The translations under genes were made by a program, and so were the position numbers. Positions 54,122 to 61,334 of a stretch of DNA of 64,000 nucleotides are shown here, piece by piece. This DNA comes from Planctomyces sp. (GTDB taxonomy: Bacteria; Planctomycetota; Planctomycetia; Planctomycetales; Planctomycetaceae): the NCBI GenBank assembly GCA_016795105.1, contig JAEUIH010000003.1:124001-188000 (forward strand), read 5' to 3'. The notes under the pieces are model-generated. The model worked only from the letters and a program-made list of their open reading frames with translations. It made no database searches and was not told the DNA's origin. Position 1 is the first letter of the stretch, and the number at the start of each line of letters is the position of its first letter.

Positions 54122-57100
54122 CTATCCGGCGCTGTGTGGCGGTTCAATTTCGCCCAATGCAATCGCGTCGACGACGGCCTGAATTGTGTTGACAGCATTC
54201 AGTTTCAGTTTTGAATTGCGAACATGCTGTTCAACAGTTCGTTCGGAGATGTTCAGCAGGATTGCCGTTTCGGCCTGTGACTTTCCGGCAGCAATCCATT
54301 GGAGTACCTCTTTTTCCCGGGTGGTGAGCAGCGATCGCTGTATTGAGCGAGAGGTCCGGTTTTTGAAGGCTTCGCTGAGACTTTGTTCAAGGTCCTTCGA
54401 AGAGAACGGCTTTTCCAGCACCACCCAGTTCAGGGGTAAACTTTGGTGGACCTGTTCGAGTAGTCCGGACCCGGTCATTACAATGACCTGAAGGTCCGGG
54501 ATGAGTTCTGTCATGCGACGCGCCAGGCTCATTCCGTCCAGCCCGTTTCGCAACGGGAGATCAGTAATGAGAATCCGGACGCCATGCTCTGCAATCACCT
54601 GAAGAGCGGAGTCTGCATCGGGAGCAGTGAGTACTCGATGTCCGAATCGTTCAAGCAGCAGTCGAGTCGACGATCGCACCGACTCATCACTATCCACGAT
54701 CAGGATCGATGTCTGAGGGTCGTTTCTGACGGCAGCGACTGTCACAGACGTCTGAGGTATAAATCGTGGTACTCTGAGTCGAACTGTGGTGCCTGCTCCG
54801 GGAGTACTCTGAATTCGCAGATGTCCACCGCTTTGCGAAACGAATCCGTGAACCATGCTGAGACCGAGTCCATATCGGTCAGAAGAACTGGCTGTTGTAA
54901 AGAATGGCTCAATGGCTCTTTCAAGGACATCAGCCGTCATTCCTACCCCATGATCTTTGACAGAGATTTCAACCCAGTCGCCGAGAAATCCGGCTTCATC
55001 GGCAATCAGTTGGTGTCCGTCAACATTTGACGTGGCCAGCTGTACGGTACCGCCGGAGGGCATGGCGTTCCCGGCATTTTCGCAGAGGTGACTGATTGCG
55101 GCGATGAGATGATCGGGGTCGAGGCAGACGTCCCAGAGGTTTGCTGCGAGATTCATTTCGAGGTGAACAAGTGGGCCGCACTGCAGTTGTAGGGCCATGA
55201 ATGCAGCATTGAGGGCATCATTTACTCGGATCGTCCGGGATCTCAGAAACTGTCCCCTCGCAAAGTGTTTGACCTGACAGAGGATTTTTGCAGCCCGCTG
55301 AGCAGCCCGCTGAGCTTCAATCAGGAATGGGCTGTGGACAGGCCGTTTTCCGGATACTGCGGCATTGCTGTCCATTTCAAGTTCTACATTTGCGCTGATT
55401 ACCGTCAGAGAGTTGTTGATAATATTCATCATTCCGGCAGCAACATCTTCAAGTGCCACCAGCCTTAACAGTTCGGAGTGTCTCTCTCTCGTAATGTCCG
55501 TCGTGACAGCTGCTATGATGAGTTGTGAGTTGCGTGATGTGCGTGTCAGGTGGCTGCGTACCCAGATTTCCCGACCATCGGCCCTCAACATGCGATATTC
55601 GCAGACACCCTGAGTTCCTGTTGAAAGGGCTGCGCAATTGACTTCAAACCGCTTGCGATCGCTGGGCAGAATGCACTGTTGCCATCCTCCGGATCGTCCG
55701 AGAAAGTAAATGTCGCGATATCCCAGCAGATCGATTGTCGGATGGGAGATTGACAGCATCGTCTGCGTTTCCCAATCCATTTCCCAGAGTACTCCGGAAA
55801 CAGCGTTGGTAAGCCGTTTGTATTGCTGAGAATCGAGTTCGATATCTTCTGACAGTTGGACGATGTCACCGACGTCATCAAACACGATGGCCGTAGAGCT
55901 GTGTTCAGTGGCTGAAGATTCCTGCAGCCGCACCATCGTGACTCTAAAGAGCCGCTCTGACCAGCTTTGCATACATTCAGCCCGTTGAGCACCGGCCGAT
56001 CGCTTCGAACGAAGTGTTCTGAGGATGTCATTTGAGGGCAGGACTCCGCTCAGTTCCATCATGTACAACAGCGACGGCTCAATTCCGGTCAGTTCCAGAA
56101 AGGACTCATTTGCATACAGGACTCTTTCGTGCTGATTCACAATCACGACAGCCGAGGTGAGGCCGGACATCAGTTGTTCGGCATAGCCATGAGTCTGCAG
56201 AAGCGTGGCTGCTCGGGCTTCCATATAAGCATCGACAATAAATGTCATGTCAAAGTAGATTCTTCGGAACAGAGCCTTCAGTGGTTGCTGAAGGCTCCCG
56301 GGGCTCGCTCGAAGGTTCTTCAGGATTCCGCTGACCTGCCTGCCAAGTCCGACAAGATACCACTGCAGCTTCAGCCCTATCGACTCGTGGATCACTCCGA
56401 TCCTCATTCGAGATGCCGCATATCGACTGTCATGTTCGCCGAGAAGAAACTCTTTCCAGTAGGCACTGACCTGGCTGATAAGTCTGTCGATCTGATTTTC
56501 GGGAACGATGTCGGCGAGTTCGGGGCTGGATCGAACATACTGGTAAAACTCACTCAGTATGGATGGCAAAGCGGACTCGATTTGCGGCTGGATTGTAGTT
56601 AGATGCAGGTGCGTCTTTTCATCGATCCCGATGAAATCCCGTCGAGATGTCGTATCCGATTCGCTGATCCGGATTCGAGTGATTCCATATCCAGTGTTGA
56701 TTGATAACGATGGCTTGTGCGTGACGCTGCGTGCCAGACTATTAACACTCGTTTCTGCGGCGATCGTGCTGAACCGCGTTCCAACGCTCTCGGAATCTGC
56801 GACATGTCCATACGCATCAAGCACCAGTGATGCGTCGAAGAAGATAGATTTGTGCAGGGAGTCCAGAAGATCCAGAATTGTTTTTTCCGGCAGGTTGCAT
56901 TCATAGAAAGCATCAACGTACTCGCAAAAGAAGTGCGCATAGGTGGCAAGGTACCATTGCGGTGTGACACGAATTCGATGATGAATCATTCCGATTCCGA
57001 GTCGCTGCAAAACGTATTCACGACCTATATCCTGCTGGAACAATTGCAGGATATACTGATGCTGGAGCGCAACAAGACGTTCGATTCGTGATTCCTGCTT

Positions 57101-57331
57101 AAGCATTTCTGCCAGTTGCGGAGTTTCTCGAAATTTTGCATACAGCTTTCTTACGAAACCACCTGCTCGTTCGGCGACTGTTTCCCAGATTTCCCTGAGA
57201 CGCTGTCTGTCGGTGGAAGTAAGTGCGAGAGCAGCCAGTCGCTCCTCCGTGATGAGATTGGTGATTCCGAGAGATTCCGCCAGTGTCTCAGCGTCCGGAA
57301 GCACTTTGCCAAATGTTTCGAATTGGTTCAT
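54122..57331 (-). CDS. Tandem protoglobin - PAS - histidine-kinase-like - receiver - LuxR-type HTH protein
   Basis: A 1069-residue single-chain signalling protein. Two globin-coupled sensor domains (about 35-190 and 240-390) keep the proximal His in IGMIHHRI (His117) and IGVIHESIGL (His315). PAS regions follow (about 395-505, 505-625). The dimerisation helix reads ALEDVAAGMMNIINNSLTVI, with Asn636 where the phosphoacceptor His is expected. The ATPase core is intact (HLCENAGNAMPSGG, DHGVGMTADVL, YGLGLSMVHGF). A receiver (about 875-990) has Asp924 in ILITDLPLRNG. A FixJ/LuxR-type HTH ends the protein (LTTREKEVLQWIAAGKSQAETAILL...). Haem binding and gas sensing (O2, NO, CO) follow from the family; DNA-binding output is inferred. 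Confidence 0.88.
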   Translation of the reverse strand: MNQFETFGKVLPDAETLAESLGITNLITEERLAALALTSTDRQRLREIWETVAERAGGFVRKLYAKFRETPQLAEMLKQESRIERLVALQHQYILQLFQQDIGREYVLQRLGIGMIHHRIRVTPQWYLATYAHFFCEYVDAFYECNLPEKTILDLLDSLHKSIFFDASLVLDAYGHVADSESVGTRFSTIAAETSVNSLARSVTHKPSLSINTGYGITRIRISESDTTSRRDFIGIDEKTHLHLTTIQPQIESALPSILSEFYQYVRSSPELADIVPENQIDRLISQVSAYWKEFLLGEHDSRYAASRMRIGVIHESIGLKLQWYLVGLGRQVSGILKNLRASPGSLQQPLKALFRRIYFDMTFIVDAYMEARAATLLQTHGYAEQLMSGLTSAVVIVNQHERVLYANESFLELTGIEPSLLYMMELSGVLPSNDILRTLRSKRSAGAQRAECMQSWSERLFRVTMVRLQESSATEHSSTAIVFDDVGDIVQLSEDIELDSQQYKRLTNAVSGVLWEMDWETQTMLSISHPTIDLLGYRDIYFLGRSGGWQQCILPSDRKRFEVNCAALSTGTQGVCEYRMLRADGREIWVRSHLTRTSRNSQLIIAAVTTDITRERHSELLRLVALEDVAAGMMNIINNSLTVISANVELEMDSNAAVSGKRPVHSPFLIEAQRAAQRAAKILCQVKHFARGQFLRSRTIRVNDALNAAFMALQLQCGPLVHLEMNLAANLWDVCLDPDHLIAAISHLCENAGNAMPSGGTVQLATSNVDGHQLIADEAGFLGDWVEISVKDHGVGMTADVLERAIEPFFTTASSSDRYGLGLSMVHGFVSQSGGHLRIQSTPGAGTTVRLRVPRFIPQTSVTVAAVRNDPQTSILIVDSDESVRSSTRLLLERFGHRVLTAPDADSALQVIAEHGVRILITDLPLRNGLDGMSLARRMTELIPDLQVIVMTGSGLLEQVHQSLPLNWVVLEKPFSSKDLEQSLSEAFKNRTSRSIQRSLLTTREKEVLQWIAAGKSQAETAILLNISERTVEQHVRNSKLKLNAVNTIQAVVDAIALGEIEPPHSAG

Positions 57332-57455
57332 CGAATAGTTTCCCGTTGCGTTTCCGCGTACCAGGTACTTAAGCGAACGAACAGTAATGAGATGGCCTTT
57401 ATGGCGATACCATGACGGTAATTGTATATCGGCGAAATCGTTCAGCGATGAAGGC

Positions 57456-57474
57456 GATCGAACTGTTTTCGATC
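57456..57474. promoter_or_regulatory. Candidate operator: 7-5-7 inverted repeat
   Basis: GATCGAA (57456-57462), five bases, TTCGATC (57468-57474), lying about 125 bases upstream of the globin-sensor gene and after the sigma-54 activator gene. Its symmetry would suit the dimeric HTH of the sensor protein itself. No promoter was identified nearby. Confidence 0.3.
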
Positions 57475-57589
57475 GTTTTCATGCATGAGTTTTGCAGAGT
57501 GAATTTGCGGAAACCCCGTATCCGGCCGGCCAGCCGATGTCCGCCAGTGTGGTTGAGTGAAGCGGCTATCCCGTAGCTAATACGACAGA

Positions 57590-59002
57590 TTACAGTCCGA
57601 ATTGTCGAATCCGGTCCCGAACCTTTCCTCGAGTAATCCCCAGTATCTCGGCGGCATGCGTCTGGTTCCATTCGGTGTGTTGCAAAACGTGTGCCAACAA
57701 CATTCGCTCCATTTGCTCAAGCGACTCTGCATACAGGTCCTTAGAGTTCTCCTGTATTCGCTGATCGATAAAGTTTCTGAGATTGCCGTTCAAGACTCCG
57801 GGCACTATTTTTGAAGGATCCTGAAGGTGTCGTGATGGGTCACTGCACGCAAGTTCATCCGGGAGTGCCGAAGGGATGATTATAGGGCCGACGGAGTTCA
57901 TCACGGCGTGTCGAACAGTATTCTGCAGCTGACGGACGTTGCCTGGCCAGTCGTATTGCTGAAGAATTCTTAGAGCGTCAGCCGAGAACCCTTCAAAGCC
58001 TGTGCGGCGCATTTCAAGCAGGCATGTCCGAAGGAAGTACTGTAATAACAGAGGTATGTCTTCGATACGATCGCGGAGTGGTGGGATTCGAATCAGCAGT
58101 CCGTTCAGTCGGTACAGGAGCTCCTCTCGGAATTCTCCGTTTTGTACCTTTTCTGGCAGATTGAGATTGGTTGCGGCAATGATTCGCACGTTTGTTGAAA
58201 TTGTCGTATTTCCGCCGATGCGATGAAATTCCTGCTTTTGCAACAGTCGCAGGACTTTGGCCTGCACAATCAGAGACATGTCACCAATCTCATCCAGAAA
58301 AATCGAACCTCCGTCGCAGGCTTCGAACTTTCCGATTCGCATCCGATCGGCACCGGTGAACGCCCCCCTTTCGTGGCCAAACAATTCACTCTCGAGCAGC
58401 GTATCAGAGAGTGCAGCGCAGTTGACTGCCATAAACTGTTGCCGACTGCGTGGGCTGCTCTGGTGTATGGCTCGGGCCACAAGCTCCTTCCCGGTTCCGC
58501 TCTCCCCGATTATCAGAACCGGGACGCTCCACGTGGCCACGCGTCCTATCCTCTTGAAGACTTCCAGCATTGCGTGGCTCCGGCCAAGAAATGCATCGGG
58601 GGTGTTGGGCACGGAATCGTCAATGGTTAATACTGCAGGCGTCTCCATGATTCTGCGAGCGGCAACGGCCTTTGTCACGGTGTGAATCAACAGGTTGAGA
58701 TCGAAGGGCTTAACGAGGTAGTCATAGCCCCCAAGCTGGCTTGCTCGAATGGCAGTATTTGTGTCGAGGCGGTTTGTAATGAAGATCACAGGGATTCGAT
58801 GATCCAGGTCCCGGATCCTTGTAAGAATCTCAAAGCCTGAAGAGGTGTGAATCTGAGTATCGAGCAGGACGCAATCAATATCACCCGCCTGAAGTCGCAA
58901 AATACCGTCTGTTTCGTTCTCGGCGATACAAACCCTGTAGCGAGCAGTTTCGAGTCCGCGACTGACGAAATCATGAAATCGCGGGTCATTGTCAATCAGC
59001 AA
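57590..59002 (-). CDS. NtrC-type sigma-54 activator
   Basis: A 470-residue activator with a receiver (phospho-Asp48 in DCVLLDTQIH, Lys in YLVKPFD), AAA+ domain and Fis-like HTH (HTEWNQTHAAEILGITRGKVRDRIRQFGL). Walker A is GESGTGKE and the sigma-54 contact loop is canonical GAFTGA. The start is a TTG at 59002 (MLIDNDPRFH) with no good ribosome site; an ATT one codon up is possible. No ordinary kinase gene is adjacent; the neighbour is the globin protein. Its likely targets are the two sigma-54-like promoters near 61 kb. Confidence 0.9.
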   Translation of the reverse strand: MLIDNDPRFHDFVSRGLETARYRVCIAENETDGILRLQAGDIDCVLLDTQIHTSSGFEILTRIRDLDHRIPVIFITNRLDTNTAIRASQLGGYDYLVKPFDLNLLIHTVTKAVAARRIMETPAVLTIDDSVPNTPDAFLGRSHAMLEVFKRIGRVATWSVPVLIIGESGTGKELVARAIHQSSPRSRQQFMAVNCAALSDTLLESELFGHERGAFTGADRMRIGKFEACDGGSIFLDEIGDMSLIVQAKVLRLLQKQEFHRIGGNTTISTNVRIIAATNLNLPEKVQNGEFREELLYRLNGLLIRIPPLRDRIEDIPLLLQYFLRTCLLEMRRTGFEGFSADALRILQQYDWPGNVRQLQNTVRHAVMNSVGPIIIPSALPDELACSDPSRHLQDPSKIVPGVLNGNLRNFIDQRIQENSKDLYAESLEQMERMLLAHVLQHTEWNQTHAAEILGITRGKVRDRIRQFGL

Positions 59003-59303
59003 AATCTAAGAAAAGGCATTGCTTTTCAGGCCGTCGGTCTGATTGCCGCCGTTCATGGTATTTGCCAAAGTGCCGATAGCCTTTTGTATGCAGTTTGACG
59101 AGTGAGTCCGACACAGTGCGATCGATATTAATGGTGAGAGTTGTCTTCATGATTAATATTGCTGTTACTGTGTATCGGATGCGAGTCGCGAACTGCAGAT
59201 TTGATCTGACGTTTGCGGGATATCCCGCAATTCGAGGTTTGCCACAACTCCGGGCGGACTCAAATGCCCCCAGGGAAAGTCGTGGCGCAGGCGTCGTAAA
59301 GGC
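59003..59303. other. Intergenic region upstream of the sigma-54 activator
   Basis: 300 bases without a gene. The only structure I see is an 18-base perfect palindrome at 59213-59230. I found no sigma-54 motif here. Confidence 0.5.
59213..59230. promoter_or_regulatory. Perfect 18-base palindrome, candidate operator
   Basis: TTGCGGGATATCCCGCAA reads the same on both strands. It lies about 210-230 bases upstream of the sigma-54 activator gene and about 75 bases past the small membrane gene. It has no loop, so a DNA-binding dimer rather than an RNA hairpin is the natural reader. Confidence 0.5.
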
Positions 59304-59492
59304 CTACCAGGGCTTGAGCTTCCATCCAAGTACGAAACCAACGACCAGGCATCCAATCGCGCAAACCTCCGGTTTCTCTTTCGCGTATTGGACAAACTGC
59401 TTCTGGAGTTCAGCGAGAGGCTGCGTTCCGTCAGGATTTCGTTGATCTGAAGACGTTGAAGCGAGTGGCTGAGTTCGGGTACGTGATGACAT
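59304..59492 (-). CDS. Small membrane protein, last gene of the envelope operon
   Basis: A 62-residue protein starting at ATG 59492, with AAGGA nine bases upstream. A polar part (ELQKQFVQYAKEKPEVC) leads into one helix (AIGCLVVGFVLGWKLKPW) with a DUF883-like GxxxG and basic end. It fits the small membrane-anchored partner type of YqjD-like proteins; family assignment is tentative. Confidence 0.6.
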   Translation of the reverse strand: MSSRTRTQPLASTSSDQRNPDGTQPLAELQKQFVQYAKEKPEVCAIGCLVVGFVLGWKLKPW

Positions 59493-59527
59493 CCCGCGAA
59501 GTCCTTGTAGTAAAGAGTTCACAAAAA

Positions 59528-59998
59528 TTAGTCTCGGTGCAGGACACCCCGCACCCATTCAAGGTTTTTCGTCAATTCCATCTGGCTACGCCGAAGCGAA
59601 GCCGATGCAGTAATCAGTTGACGAACTGCATGCCAGAGCATGCCAAGTCCTGTCACACTGACGAACACTCCGACCAGCAGCCATGAATATTCAATTGCAA
59701 GTCCAGAGATTCTGTGCAGTACTCCTGCAAGACCAAGCATCAATACTGGAAGAGCCCCTAACAGGAGGCAAAGGGCAACTAGTATCAGAAATGCGCTGCG
59801 TTTGACACCGCCTCCAAAATCGCGAAGATCAACGGTCAACAGCTGTAACTGAAGATCGCCCATTCTGAGCAGGTCTCGTATGAAGCGAGCGAGGGAATCT
59901 GGAAAGGACGAAGGCGACATGTGTTCAACCGAATTCAGGCAGGCAGTACGGTCTCGACCGAGGCCGAAAACAGCGGAAATGAAATTCGAGCAAATCAT
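59528..59998 (-). CDS. Phage-holin-superfamily-like (YqjE-type) membrane protein
   Basis: 156 residues from ATG 59998; an internal ATG at 59920 (MSPSSFPDSLARFIRDLL) would give 130, closer to the family. A cytoplasmic helical part (LRMGDLQLQLLTVDLRDFGGGVKR) precedes two helices (AFLILVALCLLLGALPVLMLGLAGVL and YSWLLVGVFVSVTGLGMLWHAV). The layout matches Holin-X/YqjE proteins, which are not lysis proteins in bacteria. It starts three bases after the previous stop. Confidence 0.7.
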   Translation of the reverse strand: MICSNFISAVFGLGRDRTACLNSVEHMSPSSFPDSLARFIRDLLRMGDLQLQLLTVDLRDFGGGVKRSAFLILVALCLLLGALPVLMLGLAGVLHRISGLAIEYSWLLVGVFVSVTGLGMLWHAVRQLITASASLRRSQMELTKNLEWVRGVLHRD

Positions 59999-60001
59999 GA
60001 A

Positions 60002-60424
60002 TCAGTCGACCCGATCGGATTGTCGCTGTTGATCGAAGTATGAACTCCGAGCTGGCGACTTTGTAAAGTCATGGACAATCTCATTCAGCTTTTTGAATGC
60101 GAAGTCTTTTAGATATCTGGCGACTGTGCTCCTGACGACCGGCATCAGTGTTGACCTGATGTTTACGGATGAAGTCGATTGCGACAGAGCAATAGGTTTC
60201 TCCCGCTTCGCCGGTGTCAAAAATACTCCGGCTGCAACTCCGATCGCGAGAATGCCAAGCGGATAGCGCCGGACATAAGTTCGCCAGTTCAGCATTTCCT
60301 GAGTAGAAACAGCAAGGCGATCAGCACGAACATCCAGTGTTGATCTCAGTAAATCCATTTGCCGGCGAATGGAATCGGCGTCTTCACTGACGATCGTTTT
60401 TTTCACGTTCCCCAAGCCCCGCAC
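60002..60424 (-). CDS. Membrane-associated protein of the YqjD/DUF3618 kind
   Basis: A 140-residue protein from GTG 60424; GTG 60406 is an alternative. A polar helix (ADSIRRQMDLLRSTLDVRADRL) precedes a short hydrophobic segment (YPLGILAIGVAAGVFLTP) and a C-terminal helix-rich tail (VARYLKDFAFKKLNEIVHDF). This resembles the YqjK/DUF3618 proteins found with CsbD-like and holin-like genes. Function unknown; membrane tethering is the inference. Confidence 0.6.
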   Translation of the reverse strand: MRGLGNVKKTIVSEDADSIRRQMDLLRSTLDVRADRLAVSTQEMLNWRTYVRRYPLGILAIGVAAGVFLTPAKREKPIALSQSTSSVNIRSTLMPVVRSTVARYLKDFAFKKLNEIVHDFTKSPARSSYFDQQRQSDRVD

Positions 60425-60465
60425 AATTTTCCGGTGAAATGAGTGAGTCCGGCCAGAAACCTCAA

Positions 60466-60909
60466 CTATCGGGATGGACGGAGCAGAAGCCCGATGATGG
60501 CTCCTCCAACAAGCCCCGCGGCAAAAGCCACTCCGACTGAAACACCAGGCTGGTTTCTGACAAGTTCCTGAGCATCGTCGTATGTTTCACTGACTCGTTC
60601 GGAAATTCGGCCGTATTGTTCACGAGCTGCTGACCCAATCCTTGCGGCTGCTTCTGCTGCCTTTGATGTGAGTTGTCGTCCGTCTTCGAGAGCATCTGAA
60701 ACGGTGGACTCGGCACCTTTTAGGACTCCGTTCAGAAACTTCTCCACATCCTGACGAGCGGCTCCCGTTTTCTTCTGAATGACACCAATCAATTGATCAG
60801 AGTTTCCCTGCATCTGAAGGAATTCATTGTCAGTGAATTCGCCCCAGCGTTCCCGGATTAGCCCTTTCAGTTGATTCCAATTCCCTTTGATTTCTGACGC
60901 AGAAACCAT
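60466..60909 (-). CDS. CsbD-like stress protein fused to a DUF883-like membrane tail
   Basis: A 147-residue protein. ATG 60909 has GGGAGA six bases upstream. Residues 1-55 match CsbD (SASEIKGNWNQLKGLIRERWGEFTDNE), a general-stress protein of sigma-B and related regulons. The rest has a coiled helix (ESTVSDALEDGRQLTSKAAE...) and a final helix (PGVSVGVAFAAGLVGGAIIGLLLRPSR), which is the DUF883/YqjD membrane end. It is the first gene of the four-gene minus-strand operon. Confidence 0.85.
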   Translation of the reverse strand: MVSASEIKGNWNQLKGLIRERWGEFTDNEFLQMQGNSDQLIGVIQKKTGAARQDVEKFLNGVLKGAESTVSDALEDGRQLTSKAAEAAARIGSAAREQYGRISERVSETYDDAQELVRNQPGVSVGVAFAAGLVGGAIIGLLLRPSR

Positions 60910-60985
60910 CTGAATTCTCCCGTCCTGAATATGTAGATGTTGAATTGAATTCGATTCAGCGAGTCCTTCCCGCAAATTCATGTTC

Positions 60986-61001
60986 TGCGAATTGCGTGCC
61001 T
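60986..61001 (-). promoter_or_regulatory. Sigma-54-like promoter of the CsbD-like operon
   Basis: On the minus strand AGGCACG-CAAT-TCGCA. The -24 GG and -12 GC are present with the correct 10-base gap; two of the eleven core bases differ. Transcription would start near 60975, about 66 bases before the CsbD-like ATG. Confidence 0.6.
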
Positions 61002-61232
61002 GTTGTCTCCTTTGCTCAGTTGAGCCGCATTTTTCAGTGATTGGATACCTGAGGTTTATCTGCGAGTTCAGCGTTCAGGTGTTGATGGTGGCTGCTGATC
61101 TTCCGACAGTGGTCGCTTATCGACCGGCAGATGCTCTTCATCAGGCTGTGCAGCGGCCAATCGGGACTCGCTGGTTTACTGATGTTCGGGAATACAGACA
61201 GAATTGCGGGGAGTCCGGGATTTGAGATCAAT

Positions 61233-61248
61233 TGGCATAGAGCCTGCT
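61233..61248 (+). promoter_or_regulatory. Sigma-54-like promoter of the AI-2E-like transporter
   Basis: TGGCATA-GAGC-CTGCT has the -24 GG and -12 GC at the required spacing and three mismatches to the core. Transcription would start near 61259, about 75 bases before ATG 61335. Confidence 0.5.
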
Positions 61249-61334
61249 GAGAATTGTTGTACCACATTGAATGATGTTTGGTGTGTGGATGATGGTGTAG
61301 CCAATTCCCGAACTAATGCTGAGATGCCCGCCTC

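Larger units (their letters stand above)
60910..61334. other. Divergent control region
   Basis: About 425 bases between the CsbD-like operon and the AI-2E-like transporter gene, holding a sigma-54-like promoter for each direction (listed separately). The roughly 230 bases between the promoters contain small inverted repeats (GGTCG-CTTAT-CGACC near 61112) that could be activator sites. Confidence 0.6.

Noticed and set aside
59095-59445. 116-codon plus-strand frame
   Set aside because: It crosses the palindrome and the small membrane gene; no motif supports it.
59528-59998. Phage lysis holin and prophage remnant
   Set aside because: The holin-like protein sits in a CsbD/YqjD-type small-protein operon with no phage structural, integrase or endolysin genes.
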